This document shows, one piece after another, positions 25,501 to 41,200 of a DNA stretch of 64,000 nucleotides. The notes beneath the pieces are model-generated. The model had not been told where the DNA came from. It saw nothing but the letters and a program-made list of their open reading frames with translations, and made no database searches. The stretch is taken from contig NC_134288.1 of the NCBI RefSeq assembly GCF_949628215.1, positions 10,485,682 to 10,549,681 of the forward strand, read 5' to 3'. The number at the start of each line of letters is the position of its first letter. The stretch's first letter is position 1. The position numbers and the translations under genes were made by a program. The stretch is from Phalacrocorax aristotelis (Eukaryota; Chordata; Aves; Suliformes; Phalacrocoracidae).

Positions 25501-28500
25501 TATGATGTTAATAACCAGATAAAAATATTTTTTCTGTATGTTTAGGAAGGGAAGGGGTTGGCAGAACTTTTCTGCAAAGCTTATACATAGACTGAGTGCC
25601 AGTGTCCTCCCCAGAGCATGCCAAATGGCACCTGCCAGTATTTTCACTGCTGTCCCGTCAAACACACAAGCGTGGGGATTAATTTAAGGTAATTTTAATA
25701 CACTAATTGATTTCCTTCAGTTTGGTCTGGAGCCATGCGAGTCCTCTTCGTTTGGCTTTGCTGCTTGCAGTCTAGCTTCGGGCTTTGCCGCAGCTGTGCT
25801 CGTGGCCTCTCTTCTCCTCCAGGTTTACCTGGAGCACTAGAGAGGGATTGCCTCTGCCTAGGAAGATGTGGCTCTTCTGGCGCTCTCCACTAGTCTGAGG
25901 AAAAGATATTTTAAAGTAGTGGGTGTATGCAGTTTGGCAAGTTGCTTGGTTTCCGCGAGGTGACCCCCAACTTGTAAGCAGATGGCACGGAGGGCTGCAG
26001 TGGGCCAGTCCACGGTCTCAGGAAATGGTTGTGTGGCCACCTGTGCCGTAAGACAGATGGGTCATGGCAAAATACAGGAGGAGGGATGAGGAACGTGGCT
26101 AGTGCTGAGGACCAAAGCAAAGTGTTGCACTGGTTTGTTTTTTTTTTTTAACAGAAAAAGTTGTTTTGCTTGTGCTCCAGTCATTGAAGTAATTTGAATT
26201 AAGCAATATTGGTTTAGAAGTGTCCTGCCCTGGTCATCAAAGCTCTTCCACACATTCAGACATTTGCAAAAGAAAAGGCTTGTAGGATAAAAAGGAAGTT
26301 GAGGAGTGACCTTGGGGCACCTGGTCAGCGTATGCTGTCAGCAGGTTGCAAATGCTTATAATCTCTCGAGCTGTTTGTGAATTCTTATCATTGTTTTAAT
26401 GTGTTTTTTATCCTTATGGTTTTGTTACTATGTTAACTACTATGTGTTGATGCTGGTTGGTTAACCTGTGACTGCTTTTTATCTTGAAAGACAGGAGTTT
26501 GAATAGTGCTGTATCCGCAGATTTTCTTAGAAGTTCACTTAAAGAATTTTCTTAATCCATAAAAACATACGAAGCACAATTATTAGAAAGTACATGTGTT
26601 AGCTTTGGAGACAACTTTGTTTCCTATTTCAGGCGGTGTAAGTTGATAAAAAAGAACTGCATTCCAGAATGAAAGTGCCTCAAAAGATTGTTTAAGTATT
26701 TTTAATGAAGTAATAGTAGCTACCAAGAAATTTAACTTTTTTTTCTGTGTGCATAGAATAGCTAAATAATAATAATTGGTGTTAGATTGAGTGGTCTCTA
26801 GTGCATTGTTGATGTGTAGGTTTTTCTCGGGAGAAGGTGAATAAGATTGCTTTAGCATACGTTCAGATTTCTTATGTCCTGGCAAATTCTCCTAACTGCA
26901 CTTACCTTGTATCTGCATTGCAATAAAACGTGCCTTTTTAAACTCCTTTTACGCCTTCTTCAGCAACGCTGAAACACTTTCAGTGCCAGCACATTGTAGG
27001 GCCAACTGTAAAATTTCAGAACGTTTTTCTTCTGGGTGCAAGTTTTCCATCCTCTTGTGCATGCATTGGTAGAAGAAAATCGAAGGCATGTGGTGTGCAG
27101 CAGTACAGTAGCTCCCTTGCAAACGGAACGGGTCTTCTAGGCCTGAGTAAATTTAAATTAGCAGCTGCTACCTCCTCTTTCGTGATCTGCTCAAGGATTT
27201 TGTAGTGAGAATAGGGTTTTTTGAGGAAATTTTTTCTTTTTAATATACTTCAGTACCATGATCTAAACCATGTGGGGTGAATGGTTCACCATACAAAGAA
27301 CCCCAGTGGTATTTAGTTACCTCTTATCAAAGCAGTGGTAAAGAACCAAGGGTTTTTTTTATGACACGATATATAGTTCTGTTTTTAAAATTTAGCACAG
27401 CAGCAAAAGATGAGCCATCATGAGTGTGTTGCCTTTAACTGGTATTTTTGTCATGGTGATGGCCTGATGGCTTCTGACAGATGAATGATGCAAGTAAATA
27501 GTTCTTTACATCTGATTGCAACAACAGGCAATATCTAATAGCAGTGCGGGGAGGTTAATAGAAGAGCACAAACCAGAGATCCAGCCAGCACCCCACTTTT
27601 CCCCCCGCCTGCCTTCTGGGCTTCCTCTTCCCTCCAAGAATATGTATTTATGTATCTGTCAAGAACCGTTTTTTTAACTGCTTGCTCTAGGAACACTGAC
27701 TTACACCATCCTGCCTTTGCTTTCGTCACATGGGACTTCACAGTCCTTACTTGGTTTCATCTGTGTCTTACTAAAGCTGTGTTAGGTGGCAGTGGTAGGG
27801 ATTCTGGAACACTTGTGGCTTTTACAGACAATCTGTAGAAAAGGTGGATATATAGGACCTATATGTTGATAATATTTTGCCATGTGGATGGGAAAAGTCC
27901 AAAGCTTACTGATGTCATTACAGTAGCCAATTACGCAGTTACAAAAAGTAACTTGCAGTGGTTTTCTGTTTGCTTTTCCCCTTTAAATTTAAATTTTTGG
28001 CTGTATTTCAAATGAAAATATTCTTTTCCCTTCCATCTGTCATTACATATTTTATATCTTAACAGGATTTTCTGTTACTGTGATGGTAATATCTTAGCAG
28101 TTTTATTTATGCTCAGAAATAGTTTGTAATTTTTGTGTCACAGCTGCAGTGCATGATGTGTAATGTGGATCTTTGCCTAGACTGGGTCAGTGGTTACAGA
28201 ATTTTCCTTACGAACCTGCTTTTCATGGCATAAGGATTTAGGGACACTTACTCTAAAAACATAATTAGGTTTAAAGCTGCTTGTAGAGAGGAGGGGGACT
28301 TGGGAACCCTAACTCCCAGTGTTTTTGTTCGCAGTTACTGGTGTCAGTGTCTGCAGTAATCTAGAAGGTGCCAAGTTCAGGAAATTCATTCTACCAAGAC
28401 TAGGTTGCACCAAGTGAGATATTTCTGATTTTGGGTTGCATCTATTGTTACTTGATGGTGTACAATTAGGAGATTAAAAAAAAATCTTAAGAAATGTCTT

Positions 28501-31500
28501 AATTTTTCTTTACTACTTTGTAGTTATGAGGTCAGCATGAAAGCTGGCAGTCCTGCTTCTGATATTTAGAAGTGCGAGAAGGGGGTCAGCGGACAAAATG
28601 GGATGTGTTAAAATCTTGTTCAGATACTGGAGCAGTGTGTCTTTGGGAGACGTGTAGTGCTGTGATAACAGAGGGTAGAAGAGGAATAAAATTAATGAGT
28701 GTTCATGTGCTTTTACAAAGGGCATACAGAAGCCTTGTGAAATCATCTGGTATCTGGACAGGGAATTGAAACAGTACTTTTTAAGTTCTGCTCTAGTTCA
28801 GGTCTTTTGGGGACTGGAGTTATCCTGGTACAGTTCCAGGTCAGAGCGATAACTGCTTTGATCCAAAACAGTTGGACTGATCAGATGCGCCTCAACTGAC
28901 TTGATCTGTGTAATGTTTCGGGCAGGGAACCCAGCTGCGTTCTGCAAGTTCTGGAAAAGGGTGAGATGGTTTGGCATGGCTGGTAGGACCTTGGCGGGAG
29001 CAGGGGTCTGTTTCTTTTCCTTCTTGCCTGCATGGTTTAGCTTCTACTGCTCCTAGATACTCCACTCTTCCCAGCACCCCTTGGCATCTCCTCGTCTGCT
29101 ACTCCTGGAGGAGGAGGGAAGGGACCACGAAATTGTTCAGTGCATCCACTGAAATATGAGGTGAGCTGTTTATTGGAAGCTATAAGCAGACATATTTCCC
29201 GTTCTAAATTGAGTTAAAAGAACTGATTCAGTTACTGTTCAGAGCAGTGAATTGATTTAAGTTCCAGGTTCATTCTGAGTTGCTGTTCTTTGTGAGCTTT
29301 AGGAATAAAACTAACTAACAAGCCCTGTCGCACAGGGACACCGCTTCTCCACACATGTAGGATCCTGATGTGTGTCTTAAGGAGTTACCCTGGTCTGTGG
29401 TGAAAGAAAAATGGGCAATGAGCCGTGTCTTGTCTTCAGAAAATTTCTTCTGTTATCATTGGGGGTTGGTTTGACAAGTGACTAGTCAGTCAGTCATTCT
29501 TCTGAAGGCCCTAACATTGATGTCCTTGCTTTGAGTAGACCATTTTTATCACATGGCAAAAGTTAATGCATATTGAACAGAAATGTTTTGCCTGGACAGT
29601 AATTAGTAAAAATATTTATCTTCCTTAATAACTGACTCCCTCTTTCTTTCTTTTTCCTACGAAGTTCCCAATTTCCACACTTGCTCACTTCATTCTTGTT
29701 GCACTCTTAAAAATTGCTTTGCCACAGCACTTGCTATTCACAGTTAACTTAAGAAAACCAGGCAAACAGAACTAATAAAAAAGTGTTTGGAAGGTGCATA
29801 GTTATTTCCCAAGCATACCTTGGTGTTTCACTGACTGGTTTGGATAACAGGGACAACAATCAACATGGCTTTATTTTTTATTACTGGTCTTGAAATGGAA
29901 TGTATGTTGGATGAAATATCTTGGGTGATGAAAACCCAGCATCTTCTATAGTTGTCCTACAATGTGCAATTCCTTACCCCAGTTTCCTATATCTTATCTT
30001 TAAACCACATTTCTTCCAGTGACTTGTTCTGTTGACATCTTCTGTATAAAACCCAGTTAGTCCCTCTTGCATGTCAAAAATTATCTTTCTATGTTGACTT
30101 TCACTCTTTATTCCTTGCTGTTTTGAGGCTGTTTAAATGTGTAGATGTATAAAATATTATTTTAAAATAACCCTAAAAGAGGAAAGGTGCTATTTTGTAA
30201 CTAATTCTGTTCCTCCAAATGATCCTCAGGAAGATGCTCTCTTGCTTTGGGGAGTATGTGTAAGACCACCACTGGTTTAACATTGCATTGACAGTGTCAT
30301 GTCGTGCATACAGGCACGCTGAAGAGACATCTCTCATACTGTGGTGTCAGTTAAGATCAGAGGGAGGAATAAAAACATCACAGTCACAAAAAACTATGGG
30401 GTTTTCTGGCTTTGTTCTCAGTTATTACTTCAGGTGGAAAAAAGACTAAATGTGGTAATTCTCTGCTTTACACTGAAACTAAAAGCCACGTGCATTGGAA
30501 ACGGCGGTGATAAAATTATGCATCAGTGTAATAGTGGCATTTTTGTTTTAAGTCCTCTGCAGCGCGATTCCACTCTGAACACTTCGTTAATAAAATCTAC
30601 ATGCGTTTAGATATTCTAGTTCTTATCCCAATTATAATGTTAGAAAACTCAGCTACAATTAAAGTCTACAACATGGTTTTTCCATAAGTACCAGGTTTGC
30701 AAACTAACTCTATGGTCTGAACTTCAAGCTGTGTCTTTTCTTGTTAATCACTTGTGAGTTAGTGGGAAAATCAGTAGGACAAATACCATTCTCAGTTGCC
30801 TTATTATTTCTAAATCATGGCCTTGCTTTTTTTTTAAAGCAGCCATGAAATACTATTGCCAGACCGAATGGCGGCACTGAGGACATACATCATCATGCAG
30901 TTTGCAGATTAAATGCATGCAGAGAGAGAGAATGACGGAAATAAATGTCAGTATGGTTTCTGTAGGAGTAGGACAGAATAAATCTTTTTGTTGGTGAAAC
31001 TGCACTGTATAGTTAGAAAATACCAAAGAGTTTCTCCTGTACGAAAATGTCACTTTAAATTAAAACCAATTTTAATCCAACCCTGTCATTTGTTTGGGTA
31101 TTTCTAGCCAAATGAGCTGGTAGAGACAATGTAGAAGGCCTTAGGTCCTGAGCACCTCGCAGTCCAGACTGACGCAAACATATGAATTCTATTCTGGTTC
31201 ATATATTCTTGGTGTGTTGTAGGAATATAGTTACGTTAGCAGTGGATTCATAGTGACTTTCTTCAGTGATGTGAAAACTGGACTTGATCACTAGGGAAGC
31301 AGTGTGTCATCTATCCCAAGGTGCTCTCTGCTCTGTCTTACTGTGTATTTACCTCTGGACATGGGCTCTGTTTTTGTTGACCCGAGATGAAACAAAAATA
31401 TTTGCCATGAAGGCATGCTCCTCCAGCATCAACCAGCCTTCAAAAGAAAAGGAATTTTATTGTGTTTTCTTGCCAAAACAATAAGTAAAAGTTTGAGTGA

Positions 31501-31826
31501 GAGAAGCTGTGCCGGTCAGTTCAGATTTCATCATGAAAATCATAAGTCTTAAATTCTTTTATGCTTCTAAATGTCCATGTGCTGGGGAGTTGAATGGGGC
31601 AAGTATGGAACTCGTCTCCTTGTGCCTTTTAAACCATTTTCTGTAACGTCTGACAGTGTCCAATGAGGAGGAATCTGTTGTATGAAGAAGACTGGAGAAT
31701 GTCTTGCATGTCCAAAATATTTATTTTGTTTGTTTGTATCAATTAGTTTAGTAAACCTGTGTTCATGACTTGCCATTTCACTTACATTTTTTTCAGATCT
31801 GTTCTACCACTCCATGTTTGTGCAGG

Positions 31827-32275
31827 GATAGAATCATAGAATGGTTTGGGCTGGAAGGGACCTTTAGGGGACATCTGGTACAACCCCCTTGCAGTGAGCA
31901 GGGACATCTTCAACTGGATCAGGCTGCTCAGAGCCCCATCCAGCCTGACTTTGAATATTTCCAGGGATAGGGCCTCCATAACCTCTCTGGGCAACCTGTG
32001 CCAGTGTTTCACCACCCTCACTGTAAAAAAAAATTTTTCCTAATATCCAGTCTAAATCTACCCTCCTTTAGTTTAAAACCATCACCCCTTGTCCTGTCAC
32101 AACAGGCCTTGCTAAAGAGGTTGCCCCGTCTTTCCTACAGACCCCCTTGAAGTACTGGAAGGCTGCAATAAGGTTTCCCCGGAGCCTTGTCTTCCCCAGG
32201 CTGAAAAACCCCAACTTTCAGCCTGTCCTCGTAGCAGAGGTGCTCCAGCCCTCAGGTCGTTTTTATGGCCCTTCT
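31827..32275 (-). mobile_element. CR1 LINE 3' fragment, minus strand
   Basis: Reading the + strand, the element begins with ATAGAATCATAGAATGG (the reverse complement of the CR1 tail). It continues through GGAAGGGACCTTTAGGGG and CTTGTCCTGTCACAACAGG to about 32275. On the minus strand it carries the end of ORF2 with disabled frames. It is the same subfamily as the copy at 59013-59425. Confidence 0.95.
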
Positions 32276-35200
32276 GATACTTCTGACTTGCAGAATTGCA
32301 GGGTATGCTTTGAGGTCTCGTGACCGCTGGGAGAGTGTTGTCCTTAATTCAGATGAGGTTGGCTGCGGAAAAAGCAGTTTGTGGTTTCTCTGTCAGTTGG
32401 CAAGTTGTGTTTGGGGCAGAGGTTTACCTGGGGGCTTGGGGAGCTTGGTCTGCTTGGGTTGGTGCTCCCCCCTCACTGTAGCACAGTGTTTTGGGTTTGA
32501 AAGATTTTTATTCTACAGCCTGTGCCTTGTTTGTAGTCAGGGGACCACTTATTCCTGGCCATGTCTGGTTTTGGGGTTTTTTGAGGCTTAACTGGACAGT
32601 GCAGTTTGGTGGCAGGCAGGACTCATGTCAGTGCTGCAGCTTGTTCTCAACGCTTCAGTTCATGCAGAGCCTGGTGAACCTAGGGTGGAAGAGATCTTGC
32701 GATTTAAAAAATATTATTGGTGTGTTTATAATTTTAATCTGTATTTTCCTGAAAGCAGTGGTTTTGAGGGCATTTTTGAAAGTTGTTGAAAATGTTATTT
32801 TCCACCTTAAACATCTTTTACAGCACCGATTGCTTTGTCCTGGTGTAGTTTTCTCAGCTGCAGGACTGCAGGAGAGACTGCCTATTGTGCTTGTGGTGTT
32901 TGACTAACAGGGAATGGTGACAAGCGGTGCCTTTGCGCCAAGGACCTGTCACCCGAAGGTGCTGTAACTCTGCTGACCTGGATTCCTGAGCTACTGTCAT
33001 GGCTTGGAGTGCCTTAATGTGAAGCTATACCAGCAAATCACTTGGTTGCCAGGTCTGCATCAGAAAGCTACGTCAGTGTGTATCTGTTGAATAGGACAGG
33101 TTGTTATTAAAACTCAACATTTATCAGCATATGGATGTCCTTACTAGGCACGAGCACTAGCACAGCAGTGGTCACCAGAACAGCTCTTCTTGTCTTTGAC
33201 TGCTCTGCTGGCTTTTTTGGATGAAGCTTGCGGTGCTGCATGCAGCCTTGCAATTGGGAAAGGGAAATGAGTGGTGGTTTGGTTTTGTTTTTGGGGTTGT
33301 TTTGTTTTTTTATAACTTTTTATTAGTATTCAGTCACATCTGAACAGAAGACAAATCTGTTGGGCTGGTTTTGCCTTTGTTTTTTTTACGGCCTAATAAA
33401 AAAGTTCTTGAATTTATGTTAGAAACCTGTGTTTTTTCAGTTGGTTTTTTTTGTTTGTTTTTTACAGAAGGAAATTAAAATGTTATTTTCTCTGGCAGTT
33501 TCTGTGAGGAAGTGAAATACTGAAACAGTGAAGTCTCCTCCCCACTCTCCAAAAAAACTGGGGCAATGCACTTGAGCAGTCAGGAGAAGAAGGGATTTTT
33601 AGATATGCTTAATTTTTAAACTTTGCAAAAGACAAAAATCTTTGGAACTAAAGTCTTCACAACTTAACTGAGCAGATACAAGTGTTGCTTGAATAATTAT
33701 GCATCTTCTTAGGCTGGCAGGACCTGATCAGGTACGTGAGGTAAAAGTGAATTGGGGAAAAAAGTTTCTTTTCTGCCTGCATTATTAAAGAAATAGGCTT
33801 AATTTTTTAGAGTAAAATCTTGTAGATTACTAAAAACTAATTACCCTGTAAAACAGAAAGAAAGGCTCTGACGTTACAATTACATTGGATTCCTGGTCGT
33901 CGTATAAAGGCATTTTAGCTTTCCTTTCCTCAGCTAGGTGGCTTGGTGGGTGGTTCTTTCTGGAAACTTGGCTTTATAAATTCTGCTGTTCAGTTCTGCT
34001 AGTTTTGCTCTTTTATTAATAACTTTTTGAAAGGAAGATTTGTGTGCTTGGTCGGGGAAGAGATAACTGTTAAAGAACTGAATGGCAGAGATTAATAACC
34101 GGAAAACAGAGGTAAAGTTTCTCAAAGAGAAACACCAGACTTGATAATTTTAGATCAGGTTGAAGATATGTGAATTAACTTCTGCTGTCGGTACAGCCTG
34201 GTCTTTGTTTTTCCTTTTTTACCCATTAAAATAGACTATTAATTTCAAAGTCGTTAGCAAAAACTGTTCATGATTGCAACTGCCAAGAGTGTTTATTTGA
34301 CAACAAAGAGATTCCAATAATAAATTAGTTTTGAAATAATTTTGGTCTGCATCTTGCAAGTTGTAAACCCAGCTCATATGTTATTTAAATTTTGAGGGGG
34401 AGAAATTCCTTATTTACCTTTTCAGCTGCCTCCACAATTGATAGCAAAAGAAGATAGGAACAACTTTTTTTTTTCCCCCTATATCTCCTGCTATTGTAGG
34501 TGAGTACGGAGGGTAATCTTCCCCAGCCCTTCCAGATTAACTTCTGATAAATCTCTCTCTTTCCCTTTGCTGACCAATTTGTAATTTGAAATATGTGTTC
34601 ATGTCTGGGAAGGTCACTGCGCCATTTCTTTTGCCTCTCAGACTGCTTATATGGCTTTTTCAGATGTACTCTGTAACCTCACTGTGTTCCTTCTTTTTGA
34701 CCAGGCAAAAACTGCCTGTGCTGTAAAGTGCTGCATAGACCATTGCTGGCTCCGTAACCAGCTGTTAAAGTTGTTTCAGTCCCTGTGTGTTTGTTGCACG
34801 GTTACTGCTTCGTGCAACAGAAAACTCATCCTAACCTACCGAAAGCCTCGAAGCATTGGATCAGTGCCTTGGCGTGCTCCAAGAGGTCAGTGATCCCATT
34901 TTTGGCAATTGAACCAATCTCTGAACCTTTTGTCACCTGAGTGAATAGACTTTTTTCATGTTTTACTGCTGTTTAAAAGCCTTTAGTTGTCTTACCTCCA
35001 GATGTGATGTAATAGTATAAACCCCACTTTTATGTGAGGAAACCCATCTGTTTGTTCCAAGACTTCTCTGTATTTTGAAGGTTTAATGCTTTGACTATAT
35101 TGGTGTAGTCATTAGCAATATGATTTTTTTAAATTGATAGAGTTTATTCCACTCACCTAGCACAAATGGAGCTGTACCTCTGTATTGATGATTTTGAAGA

Positions 35201-38200
35201 CGTGTAAGGTATTTCTTCTTCAGAAGAAATAAGTGACATCAGCATCATTCTGCCCACAGTAGGAATGTTGTGGTTTTCCTGATTTGTTCTAGTGAACTTG
35301 CATGCTATGAGTAGTTAAGCAATTCAAACACTGCATAGATTTGTATAGAGAAACAATTAAGAGTAGTAATGAGGCAAGCAAACAGAACTACAGGTTTTTG
35401 CTAAATTTTTAAATAGCTGAATGAGCAGGTGTAGGGTTCTTTATAGCCGTATACAGTTTGTGCCACTTGCACTCTGCCATATAAACTACTGTAATGCCAT
35501 AAACAGTAATTTAATTTTGCTGGAGGATTAAATAGGAACAATGAAATCCGAAGTAGAGAATCCACTCAAAACCCCAGGGTTTTACAGAGTAATTCTTTTA
35601 GTTGAGGAGAGACGATAGAAAATGTGACTCTAATACTTTTTTTCCCTCCTAATATGGAAAACCTTCTTCAGTAGGTTTGAATCTTACTCTTGCAAAAGGT
35701 ACAAGATCACAAGTCTGCTTGTCCAACCTGTTAAAAAGACTTAAATGGTTAAATTTTAATCTGCTAAGTTTATTAGAGGAACAATGCTTGTATCACTGTA
35801 AAGTTTGTCACAAGTTTCAGTGTAACATCCCTTGCAGTTGTTAATGATGTTACATGAATTTAGACTTGAATTTAGTAGAGAAGTTGTGTTGTCTCAGATT
35901 TTATTTATTTAAAAGCTGTGTGTTTCTGTGTTTTGGGTGGGATTTTTTTTAACCGCTATTTAAGAGAATTTAATGAAGATTTTAGTGTCACAGCCTTTCA
36001 CTGTTGGAGACCTGTCTTCTGTTCCAAAGGCAAATGAATTTGGCCATAGTAAGGTGGTTCTTTGTGGGAGAAAGATGTATACATTTGACATTAATTTACT
36101 GGATACTAGGTTAGATTTACATCAGGATTTACATGTTAAAACAGAATGCTTTTATGGATAGGAGATTTCTCACAGGACCTTTAGTGAAAGGCTACAAACT
36201 GAATAGCAAAATTTAGCTAAAAGGCTTTTGTGCTGTGTTATTAAAAAATATAAGCAACATCAAAACACTCACTCTTGGATGCTTTAATGAAATAGTAAAT
36301 ATTAGTGCTTCAGTTAATAGGTTAAAAATTACTATTTCAAGACAGCTAGAGGAATGTTCATGAACAGTCCTTTAAAAATAGTAGTAGTCTTCTGAGTGAC
36401 CGTATTAGCCAGTTTGCTTCATCTTCAGCCTTTTCACATCATTTTTCCAATACACGTTTATTTTGCAAGTGATGTGAGCAAGTGAGGATGTGAAAATAAA
36501 GGCTTTGGAGTTTCCGTTTTGTCTATTGACTTTGTGTGTTTGTTTAGCCTTAATTGTAGCATTGATTCTTTAAATACTTGAGAACTATGATACAGCTCAT
36601 GTGCATGAGAGATGGATCATGAAGTGAGGTATCCTAAAGGTACTCGCCTCTTTTTGTTAACAACATACCGAGCAGGGTGATGACAATTCTGTTAATAGAA
36701 CTGTTAAATAAAAATGGTTCTCCTGCATCTGTCAGAGGAGGTTAAGGTAGACAGAAGAAACAGAGGCCCTTTTTATCAAAAAGACTAGATCTGAGAACGT
36801 GTCTGATTTCTGTAAGGAAAAGGTAGTATGTATGTATGTCTTGGTTAGAGGTAGACTATTTATGGTCACAGTATATGGGGAAATATAATATTAGATGAAT
36901 CAAAATCAGATTTGTAGGACAAACGAGGCTAGAATAGCTGGTTTTAGTGTGAGGAGAATGGTTTAAAGAACACGCAAACTTCCTAAGTATATTTCTTCAT
37001 CTGTGTTACAAAACTTATCACAATTTTAATGAGTTATTGAATAAAGTTTGTATTTATGTAGCTTTGCTTGCTTTTGTTATCGTATCTTCATCATTCTTTA
37101 ATGTTCTGATTTTTATACTTACGTATAAATTCTCTGCCTCTTAAACAATTGCTTATTCCCTTTGAGTTTTTGTGTTTTTTGAAACATGGTAACATCCGTT
37201 AATCTTGATCTTAAATGCTTCTGTTTCTTTTTTGGCATCTGTCCCTTCGTTTTCTGTCCTTTTGTTTGTATTGTGAATATCATGTAATAAGGAGGGAAGA
37301 TGTATACAAGCCATTACAAGCAGGGTATTATGTAGAGCTCTGGGTCAGTGGATCTGGCCTGCTGAATAATGAGATTGGATGGGTAGATCAAAACATTCCT
37401 GAGTCACTAAATTAGAATTGCCGGTTGCAACAGACACCCAGAGAGCAAAACCCCAGAAAGGCGTCCTGCGGGTGGCCGCGGTGCTGGCAGGGAGCACGCA
37501 CAGGAGGCTGCAGTGAGGGAGAGGCGATGCGGGATAGCTGGCACGGCTTTCTCGTGTACTTTGATTTTTTGTAAGTGGTGGCTTCCTTTGGAATTTATTT
37601 TGGTCTTGTTCAGTTATTTCCAGCTGTAAATCAGGCTTTCTGCTGTGATGAAACTTGGTATTGGCATAACGGTGAGGCTGAAGACAAGATTGGTACTTGC
37701 AACCATATTAACATAAAAAAATGACTTTTCTGTATATTCTGAGTTCTGTACATAGCTAGGTATTGTGTATGTGTGCTATGAAAAATAAAGATTTTTCTTC
37801 TGACGGACTTTTGATGAGGTGTGGGCCGGAATCTTTTATTTGAGCTGTTTGAAGCTTCTATCCACACATCATTGTAATTTCATTTACTTCATTATGTGCC
37901 AAATGCTGACTTTAGCAGGATATCTCATTTTGTCAAAGGCAAGCTAGTATAATCAAATCTCCAAAGTATGTTTGGACTTTGCTTTCTTCTCCTGTTCCAC
38001 TCACAGATTTCCAACTGTGTACATCCATAAATTAAGCATATTGTAGCTGTTGATCAGTTTGACTGTCAACATTTCTGAAGCTTAGGTTGCTGTCTGAAAT
38101 GGAATTAGTGGTAAATTTAAAGATGTCTTCATCTCGGTATGAAGGTAGAGCTTATTTAGGAAATAAGAATTTCTGTGCATCTGCTAGCTAGAGATTGAAA

Positions 38201-41200
38201 GAGAAAATTTACAGAAACCACAGGCAAAACTGGTGGACTCGTCCATCCGAGTAGGTCTGTTCCAGTTGCCAGTGTCCGAAGAGCCTGGCTCATAATTCTG
38301 ATAGCTAGCCCTGACACCATCCGCAGCCTTCTAAAGAATATGTTAAAATCGCTCTGTTGTTGATCACCTTGTAATGAAGGGAACAGTGGGCAGGGAGCCT
38401 AGAAGCTTTCATGGGTTCACAAAACGGGACACTTCTCATCTGAGAGGTGGTTCACCCTCTCATATTGCACACACTCTGAGTGAGAAAGTTTAAACTCTGC
38501 CTGTAGCTTGTGTGCTCCCTGCCTTTCGTTTTTCAGGGAGAGTTCTCTGACGGGATCTATCAAATGAACTAAATAGATCTATCAACAGTAAGCTGATTAT
38601 TTAGCTGTTGGCTGGTTGATTCTTATTTATGGACATGCTGCTAAGATCAAGCAGCTTCTTACAGATTGCATAAAACAAATTCTGTGGTCAGTAACGACAG
38701 CAGCTTACCAGGTGTGTTCCCAACATCTCTGTCTGCGGCACCAAACCCTCCAAGTTTGTGAAAGACGTAGTTTTTAATTGAACGGGGAGTTTATTTCTCA
38801 AGTACATTCAGAGCTTGTTCTCTGGAATCTGTTGAAAGAGTTTGGATGATGATTAAACGATGACTTGCCGGGTAAGAGCTGCTCTGCAGTTACACTCACT
38901 AAGTTTGTTACTAATCTAATGCATAAGTGACTTTGTGATTAATGACGTGGGTTAGATGTATCCTGTAGCTGCTTAATTGGAAAGATACTTTAATCTGTTG
39001 CAGTGATTTTTCCCTAAATTCTTCTGTAGCACCATCTAGCATGTCCCAGGCTCCTCTTGTCCATTTGTTCTTAATTTTGTGTGATCGGTGATCTGGAGCA
39101 ATCTGTTTAACTTTGCCTTGACCGCTGAGAGAAGGGGCTTGTGTTGCTGGGTCATCTCAGGTTCTCTTCCTCTCTCTCTGCTGAAGTGAGGCTTGTTTCT
39201 TCTTTGGGTAATCTGCTTCAGGAAGAGGGAGTGTGAATAGGATAAAACTGTGGTTTTCTTGATGGGCATTTGTCCTGGCAAAATGAGCTGGCATCGCTCC
39301 TCTGTTGAAGCACATGAACCAATTTTGATGCTGGGCAGAATGGTGTTAGAAATGGCAGAGTAACGTTCAGCTGCTCCATACTCTTGTGCGTCTCCTTCGT
39401 CTTAGTGGCAATGCTGTTAATAACTTGCAAAGAAAGGTGCTGTACAGACAATACTGTTTTTATATTGAATTTTTTTTTTAAATTAGGTTGATTTGTCATT
39501 AAGGCATCTGGCATGTGAACACCACTACACCTCTCTAGGCTGTTGCAGAGTCTTACTCCGCTGTGGTTCGCCTTGCCCTGTGCCTGTGATTGGCTGCTCC
39601 CTTGAAGGGTGGTAGAGCAGGCTGTGTGCCCGCTTCTCGTGTGCCGGCGCTTGTAGTCCGCTGTATTAGCTAAGCTTCTTTAGCTGTCTCTCTCTAACAA
39701 CATTACAGATTATCAAGACTTGAAAAAACACACTTCTCTTGTTTTAAGTACAGGTATTTCACAAATGCTTAAGTTGAAAACGTCCAGAGTCTTAAACAGA
39801 TAATGGTTATTAGAGTTTCAGTGTGAAGACTGGTATCTTTATTTTAGACAAGTGTGTGTCTTTCCTGTGGTAGAAGGTTTGGGAAAAGAAGCTGAAGCTA
39901 CAGATAGAAGCACAGAGCCCTTGAATCTATGCTTCAAAATGTTTGTAACTTACTCTGACAGCTAATCAATTTGAAAGGTAAGTATTTACATTGTGGAAAC
40001 CTACTGTAGTATAAAATATTTTGGATGGTAAAAACACTTCTGTTTTATTCTGGACTTTCATATCGAGGTGGCATTTGAGTGAAAGCATAATGAAAATACT
40101 TAAATGCAGCCTTTAAAATACATTTTCTGATGCCAGCTGACCCTGTCATAGGAAGGTGCGTGCCTACTGAACGCATCCAGACTGCAGCATGCCTCCACAC
40201 TCCCGGTGGCTTCAATACTTGCCTGCTTTAAGTGAAAATTCTGTATAAGTATAGAAGGTTACATTTTTGTTATTTCACTTCCGTCTTGTCTTTAGCATAT
40301 TACAAGTATTGTTAAAATAAAATAATGTGATGATAATTTGGAAGAGAGCCCTCAACACAAGAGTTAGCGAACAATTGATTTGCTTTTGTTTTATCTATAG
40401 GAGATTCAGTTTTAGAAGCGTGTGGACGCTGTTACCACTTGCCTTAGAATATTCGAACTAGACACCAGGTAAGTACTGTATTTTTTGATTTATTTTGCAT
40501 TTCAATGACTAACTAAAAGAATGCCGAGGAAACAAAGTTCAAAGTTTCTTATAGAACTCTCTAATACCTCATGAAGCCAAGCTTAAAACACCTCATATTT
40601 TTCTTGATAATACAATCTTGTATATGTTTCTCTCCCTCCCCTATAAAAATTATTTTTTTTCATCCTCGAAAAAATACCAGATTGTGAGAAAGGCTCTAAA
40701 TGAATCTGAGACAGATGGACAGGATGCGGAGGCCAGTGATGCTATTTCATTTTTGTGATAAATCAATATTTACTAAGTGTTTTCTGACTTGGTGTTTTTA
40801 TTTAGACTTATACTAGTAAATACTGGTTCAGATAAAATAAATTATTCGAAGATTAATGCCTGTAGTTAATTTTTTTACACTGGAAATCTTTGAAAAGCTA
40901 GTAATCTTAAATTTAACTGACATATTTTACCCGTCAGTAACGAGAAATGCTTTGTGGAATACAAATCTTTCCTAAAATATGCGGGAGCTTCCTAAAGTTG
41001 TATAATAAAGCATCAACTAGACAGAATTTTTGTAAGAGCTGGCAAAACAATATTTCCAAGCTAGACTCTTTAATCGTATGCTAATATGTTCTTAAAACTG
41101 TAATTGCAGAGGGCTTGACAACATAACAGTTTGTATGAAACACACTTGCAGGGTTGGTGCCTTGGTGGGGTTGGGTTGTGCTAGGACAGCAGCCTACCTC